DNA of 36,487 bases, taken from assembly GCF_018986435.1 (NCBI RefSeq), contig NZ_JAHMIN010000009.1, forward strand, positions 164,723-201,209. The letters run 5' to 3'. Position 1 is the stretch's first letter, and each line of letters begins with the position of its first letter. The notes beneath the pieces were generated by a model. That model was not told the DNA's origin. It saw only the letters and a program-made list of their open reading frames with translations, and ran no database searches. Position numbers and translations under genes: made by a program. The stretch is from Hahella sp. HN01 (lineage in GTDB: Bacteria > Pseudomonadota > Gammaproteobacteria > Pseudomonadales > Oleiphilaceae). Shown here one piece after another: positions 18,356 to 26,539 of the stretch.

Positions 18356-20248
18356 TTGTCAAACAACTACAACGCCGACTCCATTGAGGTCCTCAATGGC
18401 CTGGACCCGGTTCGCCGCCGTCCGGGTATGTATACGGACACCTCGCGCCCCAACCACCTCGCCCAAGAGGTCATCGACAACAGCGTTGACGAGGCGCTGG
18501 CGGGACACGCGCGACAAGTGGACGTCGTACTGTACAAAGACGGCTCTCTGTCCGTAACCGACGACGGTCGCGGCATGCCGGTGGACATCCACAAAGAAGA
18601 AGGGATGCCCGGCGTTGAGCTGATCCTGACCAAGCTTCACGCAGGCGGTAAGTTCTCCCATAAAAACTACCAGTTCTCCGGTGGTTTGCATGGGGTGGGC
18701 GTATCTGTTGTGAACGCACTGTCCCTGAATCTGGAAGTGTTGATCCGTCGCGACGGCAAAGTGCATCGCATTACCTTCGCCAACGGCGATAAAGCTTCAG
18801 ATCTGGAAGTGATCGACACCTGCGGCAAGCGCAACACCGGCACCACGGTGACTTTCCTGCCTGACCCCAAGTACTTCGATTCTCCCAAGTTTTCCGTTCT
18901 GCGCCTGCGCCATGTGCTGCGCGCCAAAGCGGTATTGTGCTCCGGTCTGAAAGTCACCTTTAAAGACGAAAACACCGGCGAGAAAGACGAGTGGTATTAC
19001 GAAGACGGTCTGAAAGACTATCTGAGCGGCGCCACCAACGAATTCGTCACCTTGCCGCAGCAGCCTTTTATCGGGCAGATGGCGGGCAATACGGAAGCGG
19101 TGGACTGGGCGGTGCAGTGGCTGCCGGAAGGCGGCGAACTGATTGCAGAAAGCTATGTCAACCTAATTCCCACAGCCCAGGGCGGCACCCATGTCAACGG
19201 TCTGCGCACTGGCCTGCTGGAAGCGCTGCGGGAGTTCTGTGAGTTCCGTAACCTGCTGCCGCGCGGCGTTAAGTTGTCCCCGGAAGACGTCTGGGATCGC
19301 TGCGCCTATGTGCTGTCGGTGAAGATTCAGGAGCCCCAGTTCTCCGGTCAGACCAAAGAGCGTCTGTCCTCTCGTGAATGCGCCACCTTCGTTTCCGGTG
19401 TGGTGAAAGACTCTTTCAGCCTGTGGCTGAACAAACATACGGCGGAAGCGGAGCAACTGGCGGAACTGGCCATCAACAACGCCCAAAGCCGTTTGCGCGC
19501 CGCCAAGAAAGTCGCGCGTAAAAAAATCACCAGCGGCCCGGCGCTGCCCGGCAAGCTGGCCGACTGTAGCGGCAGCGATGCGATGCGCGGCGAACTGTTC
19601 CTGGTGGAAGGGGACTCTGCAGGCGGTTCCGCGAAACAGGCTCGCGACAGGGAATTTCAGGCGGTGATGCCCTTGCGCGGAAAAATACTTAATACCTGGG
19701 AAGTGGATTCTGAGCAGATTCTGGCGTCACAGGAAGTACACGATATCGCTGTGGCTATTGGCGTCGACCCGGGCTCCAGCAATCTGGAAGGGCTGCGCTA
19801 CGGCAAGATCTGCATTCTGGCGGACGCCGACTCAGATGGCCTGCATATCGCCACCTTACTGTGCGCGTTATTCGTCAAGCACTTCCGCCCGCTGGTGGAA
19901 GCCGGCCACGTCTTCGTCGCCATGCCCCCGTTATACCGCATCGATGTGGCGAAAGACGTCTACTACGCCCTCGACGACTATGAAAAGCAGGGGATTCTCG
20001 ACCGTATCGCCGCCGAGAAGAAAAAAGGCAAACCCAACGTCCAACGCTTCAAAGGCCTGGGTGAAATGAACCCCCTGCAACTCCGCGAAACCACCATGGC
20101 CCCCGACACCCGTCGTCTGGTGCAACTCACCGTGGAAGCCGCCGACGACACCGAAGAAAAAATGGATATGCTCCTGGCCAAAAAACGCGCCTCCGACAGA
20201 CGCGAATGGCTCGAAAGCAAGGGGAACCTGGCTGAGATTGCAGTTTGA
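18356..20248 (+). CDS. parE: DNA topoisomerase IV subunit B
   Basis: The product is 630 residues, the same length as E. coli ParE, and begins SNNYNADSIEVLNGLDPVRR after the initiator. The GHKL ATPase motifs are present: EVIDNSVDEALAGHA, DDGRGMPVDIH and GGLHGVGVSVVNALS. So are the transducer and TOPRIM motifs LFLVEGDSAGGSAKQARDR, PLRGKILN and DADSDGLHIATLL, and the C-terminal KGLGEMNPLQLRETTM. It relaxes and decatenates DNA with ParC, which is not in this window. The start codon is TTG at 18356, with AGGAGA 5 bases ahead; alignment with other ParE proteins supports it. A strong terminator follows. Identity is firm. Confidence 0.96.
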   Translation: MSNNYNADSIEVLNGLDPVRRRPGMYTDTSRPNHLAQEVIDNSVDEALAGHARQVDVVLYKDGSLSVTDDGRGMPVDIHKEEGMPGVELILTKLHAGGKFSHKNYQFSGGLHGVGVSVVNALSLNLEVLIRRDGKVHRITFANGDKASDLEVIDTCGKRNTGTTVTFLPDPKYFDSPKFSVLRLRHVLRAKAVLCSGLKVTFKDENTGEKDEWYYEDGLKDYLSGATNEFVTLPQQPFIGQMAGNTEAVDWAVQWLPEGGELIAESYVNLIPTAQGGTHVNGLRTGLLEALREFCEFRNLLPRGVKLSPEDVWDRCAYVLSVKIQEPQFSGQTKERLSSRECATFVSGVVKDSFSLWLNKHTAEAEQLAELAINNAQSRLRAAKKVARKKITSGPALPGKLADCSGSDAMRGELFLVEGDSAGGSAKQARDREFQAVMPLRGKILNTWEVDSEQILASQEVHDIAVAIGVDPGSSNLEGLRYGKICILADADSDGLHIATLLCALFVKHFRPLVEAGHVFVAMPPLYRIDVAKDVYYALDDYEKQGILDRIAAEKKKGKPNVQRFKGLGEMNPLQLRETTMAPDTRRLVQLTVEAADDTEEKMDMLLAKKRASDRREWLESKGNLAEIAV

Positions 20249-20267
20249 TTCTTGGCTAGTCACCTCG

Positions 20268-20308
20268 GAGTGGAAAGCGGATTACCCGCTTTCCACTCGA
20301 CACTTTTT
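20268..20308 (+). terminator. Intrinsic terminator of parE
   Basis: A perfect 13-bp stem (GAGTGGAAAGCGG paired with CCGCTTTCCACTC) with a 5-base loop is followed closely by a run of T. It starts 19 bases after the parE stop codon, a textbook rho-independent terminator. Confidence 0.88.
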
Positions 20309-20360
20309 CTGCTTGTTCAAGCATCCAACAGAAAAACGAATAGCTACCCTGTTTTTTTCT

Positions 20361-20714
20361 ATGAAATCAAAGACTAGATTAATAACCGTCAACGACGCTC
20401 GATATGTCTGGTTGGTCGATGAAGTAGAGTGGAACCTGCTCAAGTTAAAAGTCTGGCGGGAAGGGGAAAAGAGCGCCCCTTGGTTTACATTGGATAAAGA
20501 CGTGAATATTCCGTGGCGATTTTCCCCTGAGATTGCCGAGACTACTCCTGACATTGCTTTTTCAGTGGCGCCCAAGCTGGTGGCGGAAGCTATCAGGCAG
20601 ATCGGCTCGCAATTTGGCTTCCCTGGCGAAAATAGCAAAACTTTAAATCTGTGCGTCAGCGCTGACGGCAAGTCCATTTTGCCGTTATCAGCAGAGGCGT
20701 CGCTAAGCTTCTAA
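20361..20714 (+). CDS. Small hypothetical protein
   Basis: A 117-residue protein of unknown family, starting at the ATG after the parE terminator (MKSKTRLITVNDARYVW). The frame stays open upstream to 20238, but that part runs through the terminator and is not expected to be coding. It is probably cytoplasmic with no signal peptide or membrane segment. It has a W- and K-rich first half (ARYVWLVDEVEWNLLKLKVW), a middle APKLVAEAIRQIGSQFGF helix, and a short C-terminal strand region. Its stop overlaps the stop of the convergent ATP-grasp gene by 4 bases. The ribosome site is weak. I do not recognise a domain. Confidence 0.55.
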   Translation: MKSKTRLITVNDARYVWLVDEVEWNLLKLKVWREGEKSAPWFTLDKDVNIPWRFSPEIAETTPDIAFSVAPKLVAEAIRQIGSQFGFPGENSKTLNLCVSADGKSILPLSAEASLSF

Positions 20715-21535
20715 GCACCCTCAACTCTCTCCCTCAAAATCCTCGCCAGCGCTTCCAGAGCGTCTTCTGGAAAGCCGCTTAAGCCGGGGATATCGTTGCT
20801 TTCCAGCAGGATAAATTCGCCGTCTTCGGTTTCCAGAAAGTCCAGGCCGAGTATGTCCGCATTCAGGTGGTCCATTGCGATTTGGGTTTGTTCTCGCAAA
20901 TTGTCTGGGACCGGCATCAGTTGAAAGTCCAAGGTTTCGATGTTGGCTTTCCAGCGGGCGCCGCGGCGGGACATGGCCCACATCCTGTCGCCGATAGCGA
21001 GACAGCGGATGTCGCGGACGTAAGGGATGTAGTCTTCCAGCGTCACGTAGTCATTGGATATGAATGTCAGGTCCTTGATGTCCGACCAGGAGGTTGCGTT
21101 TTCCGCCAGGGCTTTGCCGTAACCGCCGTGGAAATTGCCGACCTTAACCACCGAGGGCAGGGGAGGATCGACTTTATCCAACAGGCTCTCGCCGATGGCG
21201 ATAGTATGCGGCGACACGGTCAGGCCTGCTTCCTGCAGTTCCGCCAGCATGGATAAACGATCATAGCCACGCAGCAAGGTGCGTGCTGGATTTACGCAGG
21301 GAACGCCGGCGAAACGAATCAGTTCAAGGACGCTACGATGGGACTCGTCCGGCTTAACTGCGCCAAGACGCCACAACACCGCGTCCGCCCGCACGACGCC
21401 GGAAGCGTCAAACACCCAAAGCCGGTTGTCGTGATACAGCCATTTGCTGGTTTGCAGGCGCCGGTAATGCACCTCATGACCGGTCAGGTATTTTGGCCAG
21501 TATTGCTCGCCGTTCACCACGATGATGGAAGCCAT
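20711..21535 (-). CDS. ATP-grasp domain protein, synapsin/RimK-like
   Basis: A 274-residue ATP-grasp enzyme. The nucleotide-binding lysine and glycine loop are in VVKVGNFHGGYGKA (129-142), with DYIPYVRDIRC at 168-178. The metal-binding acidic residues are in the final motif LGLDFLETEDGEFILLESND (D232, E245, N247). The order VKVGN-HGGYGK, then DIR, then RWKANIETL looks more like eukaryotic synapsin's ATP-binding domain than like RimK. The start ATG at 21535 follows GAGGA. It lies 50 bases downstream of an RDD membrane protein gene on the same strand, so the two may be co-transcribed. Substrate unknown; a carboxylate-amine ligase or a regulatory ATP-binding role are both possible. Confidence 0.72.
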   Translation of the reverse strand: MASIIVVNGEQYWPKYLTGHEVHYRRLQTSKWLYHDNRLWVFDASGVVRADAVLWRLGAVKPDESHRSVLELIRFAGVPCVNPARTLLRGYDRLSMLAELQEAGLTVSPHTIAIGESLLDKVDPPLPSVVKVGNFHGGYGKALAENATSWSDIKDLTFISNDYVTLEDYIPYVRDIRCLAIGDRMWAMSRRGARWKANIETLDFQLMPVPDNLREQTQIAMDHLNADILGLDFLETEDGEFILLESNDIPGLSGFPEDALEALARILRERVEGA

Positions 21536-21585
21536 AGAGTCCTCGAAACTTAGTCAATAACACTAAATTGGATGGTTGGATTTAT

Positions 21586-22056
21586 TTAGCTGGAACGCAC
21601 AACGACGGTGCCGGCGAGCTTGTCATGGAAGCCTTGCTTTTTCGGGTCCCAGGCGACCCACAGAAAACCCAGGCCCAGAGGCAGTAATGACAGGTAGTAA
21701 GCGAAATAACGCCCGATCATTTGGCCCTTAGATGGCTTGGCGCCTGTTTTTGCGTCGACGATGACGGCGTTAACCAGCATTTTTCCTGGCGTGGCGGAGC
21801 GGTAGATCCAGAATAAAATGACCGCGAGCGCCGGGAAGACATAGTTGAGCAGCACATCAGCCGTGCCCGCGATAAACGTCTCACCATCGAAATAACTGAA
21901 GCCGTATAGAGAGATCAGAATCGGATAGGAGATCGCCATCATAATCAGCGTATCGATAATGCTGGCGCCGGTTCTCGCCCAGAAACCGACATAGTCCATA
22001 TCTTCCTGGTGAATTTCTGGAGTCAATTCCGCCTGAGGAGCTTGGTAGGGATTCAT
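21586..22056 (-). CDS. RDD-family integral membrane protein
   Basis: A 156-residue membrane protein with three to four hydrophobic segments. The RDD motif elements are visible: FWARTGASIIDTLI in the first segment, FWIYRSATPGKMLVNAVIVDAKTGAKPS after the second, and IGRYFAYYLSLLPLGLGFLWVAWDPKKQGFHDKLAGT at the end. RDD proteins are small inner-membrane proteins, some implicated in ion homeostasis, but most have no known role. A good ribosome site (AAGGT) precedes the ATG at 22056. It is probably the first gene of a two-gene unit with the ATP-grasp gene. Confidence 0.85.
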   Translation of the reverse strand: MNPYQAPQAELTPEIHQEDMDYVGFWARTGASIIDTLIMMAISYPILISLYGFSYFDGETFIAGTADVLLNYVFPALAVILFWIYRSATPGKMLVNAVIVDAKTGAKPSKGQMIGRYFAYYLSLLPLGLGFLWVAWDPKKQGFHDKLAGTVVVRSS

Positions 22057-22172
22057 TGAGTTACCTTATACATCCGAGTATCTAAAATTGAAGCTGTTTA
22101 GGATAACAGGTAATGAATCTCGGTGGATGGATTGTAGGAGAGGGGAGAGCGCCTTTATTAAGGTATGAGGAT

Positions 22173-22206
22173 AGAAAAGCCCCCGGCGGACCATGCCGCC
22201 GAAGGC
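22173..22206 (-). terminator. Terminator of the S37-type peptidase gene
   Basis: On the minus strand, CGGCGG and CCGCCG pair around a 6-base loop, flanked by GCC/GGC and followed by TTTTCT. It begins about 10 bases after the stop of the minus-strand peptidase gene. Confidence 0.65.
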
Positions 22207-22216
22207 TGAGGATAGA

Positions 22217-23623
22217 TTACAGAGGACGGCGTTGCAGTCCCTCTTCTTCCGATTCAAGGGCGCTGTCTTTGCTGATCGACAGGCTTCTCAGCATTAGAGG
22301 CGGATCTTGCGGGGTTACGCCGGTCCAGTCCTCCAGCATGGAGTAGGCTCGGCCCTTATCACGCTCGTTCAAAGTGAGGATGTCGGAGCCGTGATTGCCG
22401 CCTTTCACCATAAAGGTGCGAGTGCCGCGACGGTTGGAGTCCGGGATAAAGAAGGCCGCCGCAGACCATGGGTCGATTTCACCGTAGATCATGATCACGT
22501 TTTTGCTTCTCATCGTCGCAAATTCGGCGATATCCCACATGGCTCTGTGATCGAAGCGCTGGGTCGGCCATTCGCTGACATAAGCGCTGTAATCGTTTGG
22601 ATCGTACATCAGCAAGTTACGCATATGGCTGGTGAGCAGACGGGGATACCCCAACTGGGTGATCGCTTGGTAGAAATAGGCTTCATATTGCTCAAGGCCA
22701 GAATCCGTAACGAAGGTCAACGGACCCCAGGCCAGCATGAAATCGAACAGCTCCTGGTCACTGGCGTCTTTAGCGGGAATATCTTTGCAGTATTCCAGAT
22801 CTCCGTACTGATAGAACTGGAAGTACAACTCGCCGATGGTCAGGTCCAGTACGCGATCCAGACCGCCTTCGAGATTGAACTCCAGGCCGTTTTCAGTTGC
22901 ATAGGTCTGGATGTAAGCCTTCATGGTTTCCCGGCGCTTCAACACTTCGCGCTGGTAGCGCTTGAGCGTTTCACGACAGGCGCGTGGGCCGACTTCTTCC
23001 TGGAACGTCACATAGCGGGGGTCCAGACGGCCAAAGCTCTGCGGCGCTACATTGGCCACGGTGCCGTCTACGTCATTGGGGAAAAAGCGGCGGTGATACA
23101 TGGCTGTCATACCGCCTTTACTGGCGCCGCGAGAAATCCACTTACCACTGTAGAACGGACGAATCGCCTGCACGATGCGATGATGATCTGAAGCCGCCTG
23201 CTTGATTGTTAGATACTGCCAATCCAAAGGATCTGGTCTGGATTCCGCAAAGTAGCGGTGCTCAATTTTTAGCTGGCTGGCGTTGAGCACTTTGGTGAGG
23301 TTGTAGCGGTAGGTGCTGACGGAAATGTTATAACCGTTTGTGGCCAACACCATCGGCGCTTCCGCAGATTTATGCAGCAACACCATGCGCTGCTTGAAAG
23401 TTCCCATGGCGGGGTTAGCGTGATCGATGGGCTGCTCGTAACGGATCAGAATGTAGCGGTAGCCTTCCGGTGGGTTGTCCAGCTCTTCCGCTTCCATTCC
23501 AGGCACGCCATTGAGGTATTCCAGAATGTCCTGGTCGGGCGCTTGATTGGCGTAGCCGGCGCTGGATAGAAAAAGGGAGATGAGAAACGCGAAAAATAAC
23601 GAATAAGGTGATTTTCTAAGCAT
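22217..23623 (-). CDS. Secreted S37 (PS-10/tripeptidyl aminopeptidase)-type peptidase
   Basis: A 468-residue exported alpha/beta-hydrolase with an N-terminal signal peptide (hydrophobic LFFAFLISLFLSS, cleavage near AGYA-N). The nucleophile serine is S168 in SRGASKGGMTA. The acid is likely in IYGEIDPWSA and the histidine in KGGNHGSD. Early RYEQPIDHANPAMGTFKQRM and EHRYFAESRP segments match the PS-10/S37 peptidase family known from Streptomyces tripeptidyl aminopeptidases. Expected location is periplasm or outside the cell, removing short N-terminal peptides. The gene is monocistronic, with a 3' terminator and an upstream non-coding region with an AT-rich palindrome. Confidence 0.82.
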   Translation of the reverse strand: MLRKSPYSLFFAFLISLFLSSAGYANQAPDQDILEYLNGVPGMEAEELDNPPEGYRYILIRYEQPIDHANPAMGTFKQRMVLLHKSAEAPMVLATNGYNISVSTYRYNLTKVLNASQLKIEHRYFAESRPDPLDWQYLTIKQAASDHHRIVQAIRPFYSGKWISRGASKGGMTAMYHRRFFPNDVDGTVANVAPQSFGRLDPRYVTFQEEVGPRACRETLKRYQREVLKRRETMKAYIQTYATENGLEFNLEGGLDRVLDLTIGELYFQFYQYGDLEYCKDIPAKDASDQELFDFMLAWGPLTFVTDSGLEQYEAYFYQAITQLGYPRLLTSHMRNLLMYDPNDYSAYVSEWPTQRFDHRAMWDIAEFATMRSKNVIMIYGEIDPWSAAAFFIPDSNRRGTRTFMVKGGNHGSDILTLNERDKGRAYSMLEDWTGVTPQDPPLMLRSLSISKDSALESEEEGLQRRPL

Positions 23624-23926
23624 ATCCTTTGTCGCCTTGAAAAATGAGTTCCTTTTCCAGGCAGGGAGGCGGCTGTTTTAAACCTGCTCCGAGGCGGTCT
23701 AACGCGCTAAGCGCTCGTCATTCCTGCAAGAGTGGTTAGATTATTATTCTTAAGATTAAGAATCCTCAGCTGATCCGTGCCCGGGATTTATTATTGAGAG
23801 TAGGGTCCTTGGTTGTCTGGGTAGCCATGCTCCTTTAGCTGCGCGATAGGAACGCCATTATAGCCATGAAGAACGACGGATTTAAACGAGTAAGTCAGTA
23901 AGCGGCCGCATACCATCGCGGCTGCT
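23624..23926. other. Intergenic region with an AT-rich palindrome
   Basis: 303 bases lie between the 5' end of the S37 peptidase gene and the 3' end of selO. I see no gene. A perfect 8-bp inverted repeat ATTCTTAA-GA-TTAAGAAT sits at 23746-23763, roughly 120 bases upstream of the peptidase start. It could be an operator or a promoter element for that gene. The rest is unremarkable. Confidence 0.5.
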
Positions 23927-25417
23927 TCATGATGAGCAGGTTAGACAAATGCCTCCCGCCCAGTCTGGCGGCGCGTCGGCGTATCGTTCTGCGCCGGGTT
24001 GTGCGTTGAAGGGATTTTTAACGATGCGAAGCAGGTTTTGCACCAGCAGGTAATCGCCCTGATGCGCTTCCCGGATGGCTTCTTCAAGCATGTAATTACG
24101 CAAAATGTACTCAGGATTAACCTGCTGCATGGCCTGTGTTCTGTCCGGAACAGTGGCGGCGGATGTCTCTACCTGTTTTCTATAGTCTCTCTTCCAGTTT
24201 GAAAAAGCGCGGCTATCGCAACTCAGGTCAGACATGAAAGCGAGACTGCTTTCGCTGCCATCGTAGCCACCCAAGGCTCGCATAAAGCGATTCATGTCAG
24301 TGCTGTGAGTAGTGAAGAGAGTAAGCAGTTCGTCTATGAGTCGACGTTGCTCACTATCTTGAGCTCCCAGAGTCGTCGCACTGAAGCCCAGACGCTGCGC
24401 CATTTTTCCGTAAAAGGCGGCGCTGTAGCGCTCGGCGAAACCATCAAGCGCCGACTTTAATTCTTCCAGCGGAATCAACGGCAGTAACGCTTGAGCCAAG
24501 GCGGAGAGGTTCCACAAAGCAATACCGGGTTGTTGCTTGAACGCGTAACGCCCAGCGGTATCGTTTTTATTGCTGATGTAGTTGGGATCGTAGCTATCCA
24601 GAAAGGTGAAAGGGCCGTAATCAAAGGTTTCCCCGATGATAGACATGTTGTCCGTATTCATCACCCCATGTACGAAGCCATAGCTTTGCCATTGCGCGAC
24701 TAAGTCAGCCGTGCGGTTGCGGACTTCATTGAACATGGCGAGGTAGGGATTCTCCGCTTCTTGCAGGCCGGGGAAATAGCGCTCGATACAATAATCCGCC
24801 AACAATTTGAGGTCGTCATGCTGGCCTAGATAATAAAAATGCTCGAAGTGACCAAAGCGAATATGGCAAGGGGTGACGCGCAGCACCATCGCGCAAGGTT
24901 CCATGCCGTTACGCATGGTGTATTCCTCACTGCCTACCAGACATAGCGCGCGGGTGCTGGATATGCCGAGGCCGCTCATCGCGGCGCTGACCAGATACTC
25001 TCTGATACTGGAACGCAGCACGGCGCGACCGTCGCCGAAGCGGGAGTATGCAGTACGCCCGGCGCCTTTCAGATGCAGATCCAGACGTTGGTTATCCGCA
25101 GCCATGACCTCGCCCAGCAGCAGACCGCGCCCATCTCCCAATTCCGGGTTGTAATGCCCAAACTGATGCCCTGCGTATTTCATCGCAATGGATTCACCAG
25201 CCTCAAGCGCGTCGCCGCCACCGCAATAGCGCGCCAGTTCTTCAGGATTAATGTGGCGCCGGTCCAGCCCAAGAGTCTCCGCCACGTCTCCGTTAAAGCT
25301 GATTAAATGCGCGTCTTCCAGCGGCGTCTGCGCTACTTTTTGATAAAAGTGCGAAGGCAGACGGGCGTAGCTGTTATCGAAGGTTAGAGCGTTCAGGGAC
25401 TTGGCGGCGGACGACAT
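23927..25417 (-). CDS. selO: Protein adenylyltransferase SelO (YdiU/UPF0061)
   Basis: A 496-residue pseudokinase-fold enzyme that transfers AMP to protein hydroxyls. Diagnostic motifs: YAGHQFGHYNPELGDGRGLLLGE (81-103), HLKGAGRTAYSRFGDGRA (115-132) and HGVMNTDNMSIIGETFDYGPF (about 250-270). D256 and the DYG at 266-268 are the expected catalytic and metal residues. The C-terminus ends CLTCSS; in selenocysteine-containing homologues the penultimate region carries Sec, whereas here ordinary cysteines form a C..C motif that may be redox active. It is cytoplasmic, linked in other bacteria to oxidative stress and glutathionylation. The ATG at 25417 has no clear Shine-Dalgarno sequence. Confidence 0.93.
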   Translation of the reverse strand: MSSAAKSLNALTFDNSYARLPSHFYQKVAQTPLEDAHLISFNGDVAETLGLDRRHINPEELARYCGGGDALEAGESIAMKYAGHQFGHYNPELGDGRGLLLGEVMAADNQRLDLHLKGAGRTAYSRFGDGRAVLRSSIREYLVSAAMSGLGISSTRALCLVGSEEYTMRNGMEPCAMVLRVTPCHIRFGHFEHFYYLGQHDDLKLLADYCIERYFPGLQEAENPYLAMFNEVRNRTADLVAQWQSYGFVHGVMNTDNMSIIGETFDYGPFTFLDSYDPNYISNKNDTAGRYAFKQQPGIALWNLSALAQALLPLIPLEELKSALDGFAERYSAAFYGKMAQRLGFSATTLGAQDSEQRRLIDELLTLFTTHSTDMNRFMRALGGYDGSESSLAFMSDLSCDSRAFSNWKRDYRKQVETSAATVPDRTQAMQQVNPEYILRNYMLEEAIREAHQGDYLLVQNLLRIVKNPFNAQPGAERYADAPPDWAGGICLTCSS

Positions 25418-25566
25418 ATGCAGACTCAGAATGGGCTTGGGGTGATGGCGCTTACCTTAACATAAGCGCATTTTCCGCGCGCCCTTCCGGGAAAAACAAC
25501 TAAGTAAATTTAACTTGGTAAAATTAACGGAGGCGCCTTTTTACCCTAACGGATTATGCTGGCGTT

Positions 25567-25658
25567 GAAAGTAAACGTAGCGTCAAGCCTCGCAGGGTGC
25601 GCAGGCGAACACTGCGCCTGCGCAACGCCTCCCTGTACGCCTTTCTCTGCGTACTTTC
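25567..25658. repeat. Nested long inverted repeat upstream of the DUF4360 gene
   Basis: A perfect 10-bp inverted repeat, TGCGCAGGCG and CGCCTGCGCA with a 7-base spacer (25598-25624), sits inside further pairing arms. These are CAGGG (25593-25597) with CCCTG (25631-25635), and outer GAAAGTA (25567-25573) with TACTTTC (25652-25658). Together they form a symmetric structure of about 92 bases ending some 35 bases before the next start codon. It could be a leader hairpin, a miniature palindromic repeat or a cruciform-type regulatory element. Confidence 0.6.
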
Positions 25659-25693
25659 AAAACATACCGATATCAAAAAATGGATTACATAAT

Positions 25694-26347
25694 ATGAAAA
25701 AAGGAATCATGGCGGCGCTGACTGCGGCGGCATTTTTTTCTGGCGGCGCAACGGCGGATAATGCTCTCTTAACCACTCACCCCAACCTCATTAATGAGGA
25801 TATTGAAATCTACGACTTCGCCTATGGCGGCTCGGGTTGCCCATCCGGTTCCGCCAGTGCGGTAATGTCCCCCGACTACTCCAAAATCAGTATGTTCTTT
25901 GACCAATATACTGCAGACTCCACCACCGCAGATTCCGGCCGCGTCCGTAAGAGCTGTAACCTGGGCGTCGCCGTTCGCGTCCCCCATGGTCTGACCGTGG
26001 CGCTGGTGGCGCTGGACTATCGTGGATACGTAGACAACGCGCCGGGCGCTTATGCATCGCTACAGGCGAGTTACTTCTTTGCGGGCGAGTCCGTCGGCTC
26101 ACGCCTGAACAAAGAGTGGATGGACCCGGAAAATCCGGTTGTAGAGGACTTCCTGGTCGAAGATAACTTCCGTATTGGCTCGATTTCCTGGTCCCCCTGT
26201 GGGGAAGACGCGATTATTCGCGCGAATACCAGCATCAAAGCCTATAAAGCAGCGGATGGCGGCAAAGCGGAGATCCAGCTGGATACTGTCGACGCCTCTT
26301 CCAAGATTGAGTATCAATTGCAGTGGGATACCTGCCAGCAGCCTTGA
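25694..26347 (+). CDS. Secreted DUF4360-family protein
   Basis: From the ATG at 25694 (MKKGIMAALTAAAFFSGGATA) the product is 217 residues with a clear Sec signal peptide cleaved after ATA. The longer frame upstream crosses a large inverted repeat and is not used. The mature protein has GGSGCPSGSASAVMSPDYSKISMFFDQY, then a conserved cysteine in RKSCNLGV, RVPHGLTVALVALDYRGYV, and late cysteines in SPCGED and DTCQQ. This pattern matches the DUF4360 family of secreted proteins in bacteria and fungi, whose function is unknown. Four cysteines suggest two disulphides. A very strong hairpin follows the stop. Confidence 0.78.
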   Translation: MKKGIMAALTAAAFFSGGATADNALLTTHPNLINEDIEIYDFAYGGSGCPSGSASAVMSPDYSKISMFFDQYTADSTTADSGRVRKSCNLGVAVRVPHGLTVALVALDYRGYVDNAPGAYASLQASYFFAGESVGSRLNKEWMDPENPVVEDFLVEDNFRIGSISWSPCGEDAIIRANTSIKAYKAADGGKAEIQLDTVDASSKIEYQLQWDTCQQP

Positions 26348-26415
26348 GGGCGCTTGCGGGACATAACGCTGAATAAGCGCGGTTTCTGGCATTAGAAGAT
26401 CAGGAACGAATTGAT

Positions 26416-26459
26416 CCGCCCGGGGCGAAACTGCAGGAGCAGTCTTTCGCCCCGGGCGG
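26416..26459 (+). terminator. Large GC-rich hairpin after the DUF4360 gene
   Basis: Perfect 15-bp outer arms, CCGCCCGGGGCGAAA (26416-26430) and TTTCGCCCCGGGCGG (26445-26459), continue into a CTGC/GCAG inner stem with an AGGA tetraloop and a two-base TC bulge. It lies 68 bases after the stop. The downstream T content is modest, so it may act as a bidirectional terminator or as an RNA-protecting structure. Confidence 0.65.
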
Positions 26460-26539
26460 TCTTGCCTTTGGCTCGTCAGTCATGAATGTGACGGCCGTGC
26501 GATGGCTAGTACGGGATTTTATGGGGACAGTAACGGACG

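Noticed and set aside
20238-20360. Upstream extension of the small 20361-20714 protein
   Set aside because: It runs from within the parE end through the terminator hairpin, has no ribosome site, and gives an unlikely composition.
25556-25693. Upstream extension of the DUF4360 frame
   Set aside because: It crosses a large inverted repeat. The ATG at 25694 is followed by a proper signal peptide.
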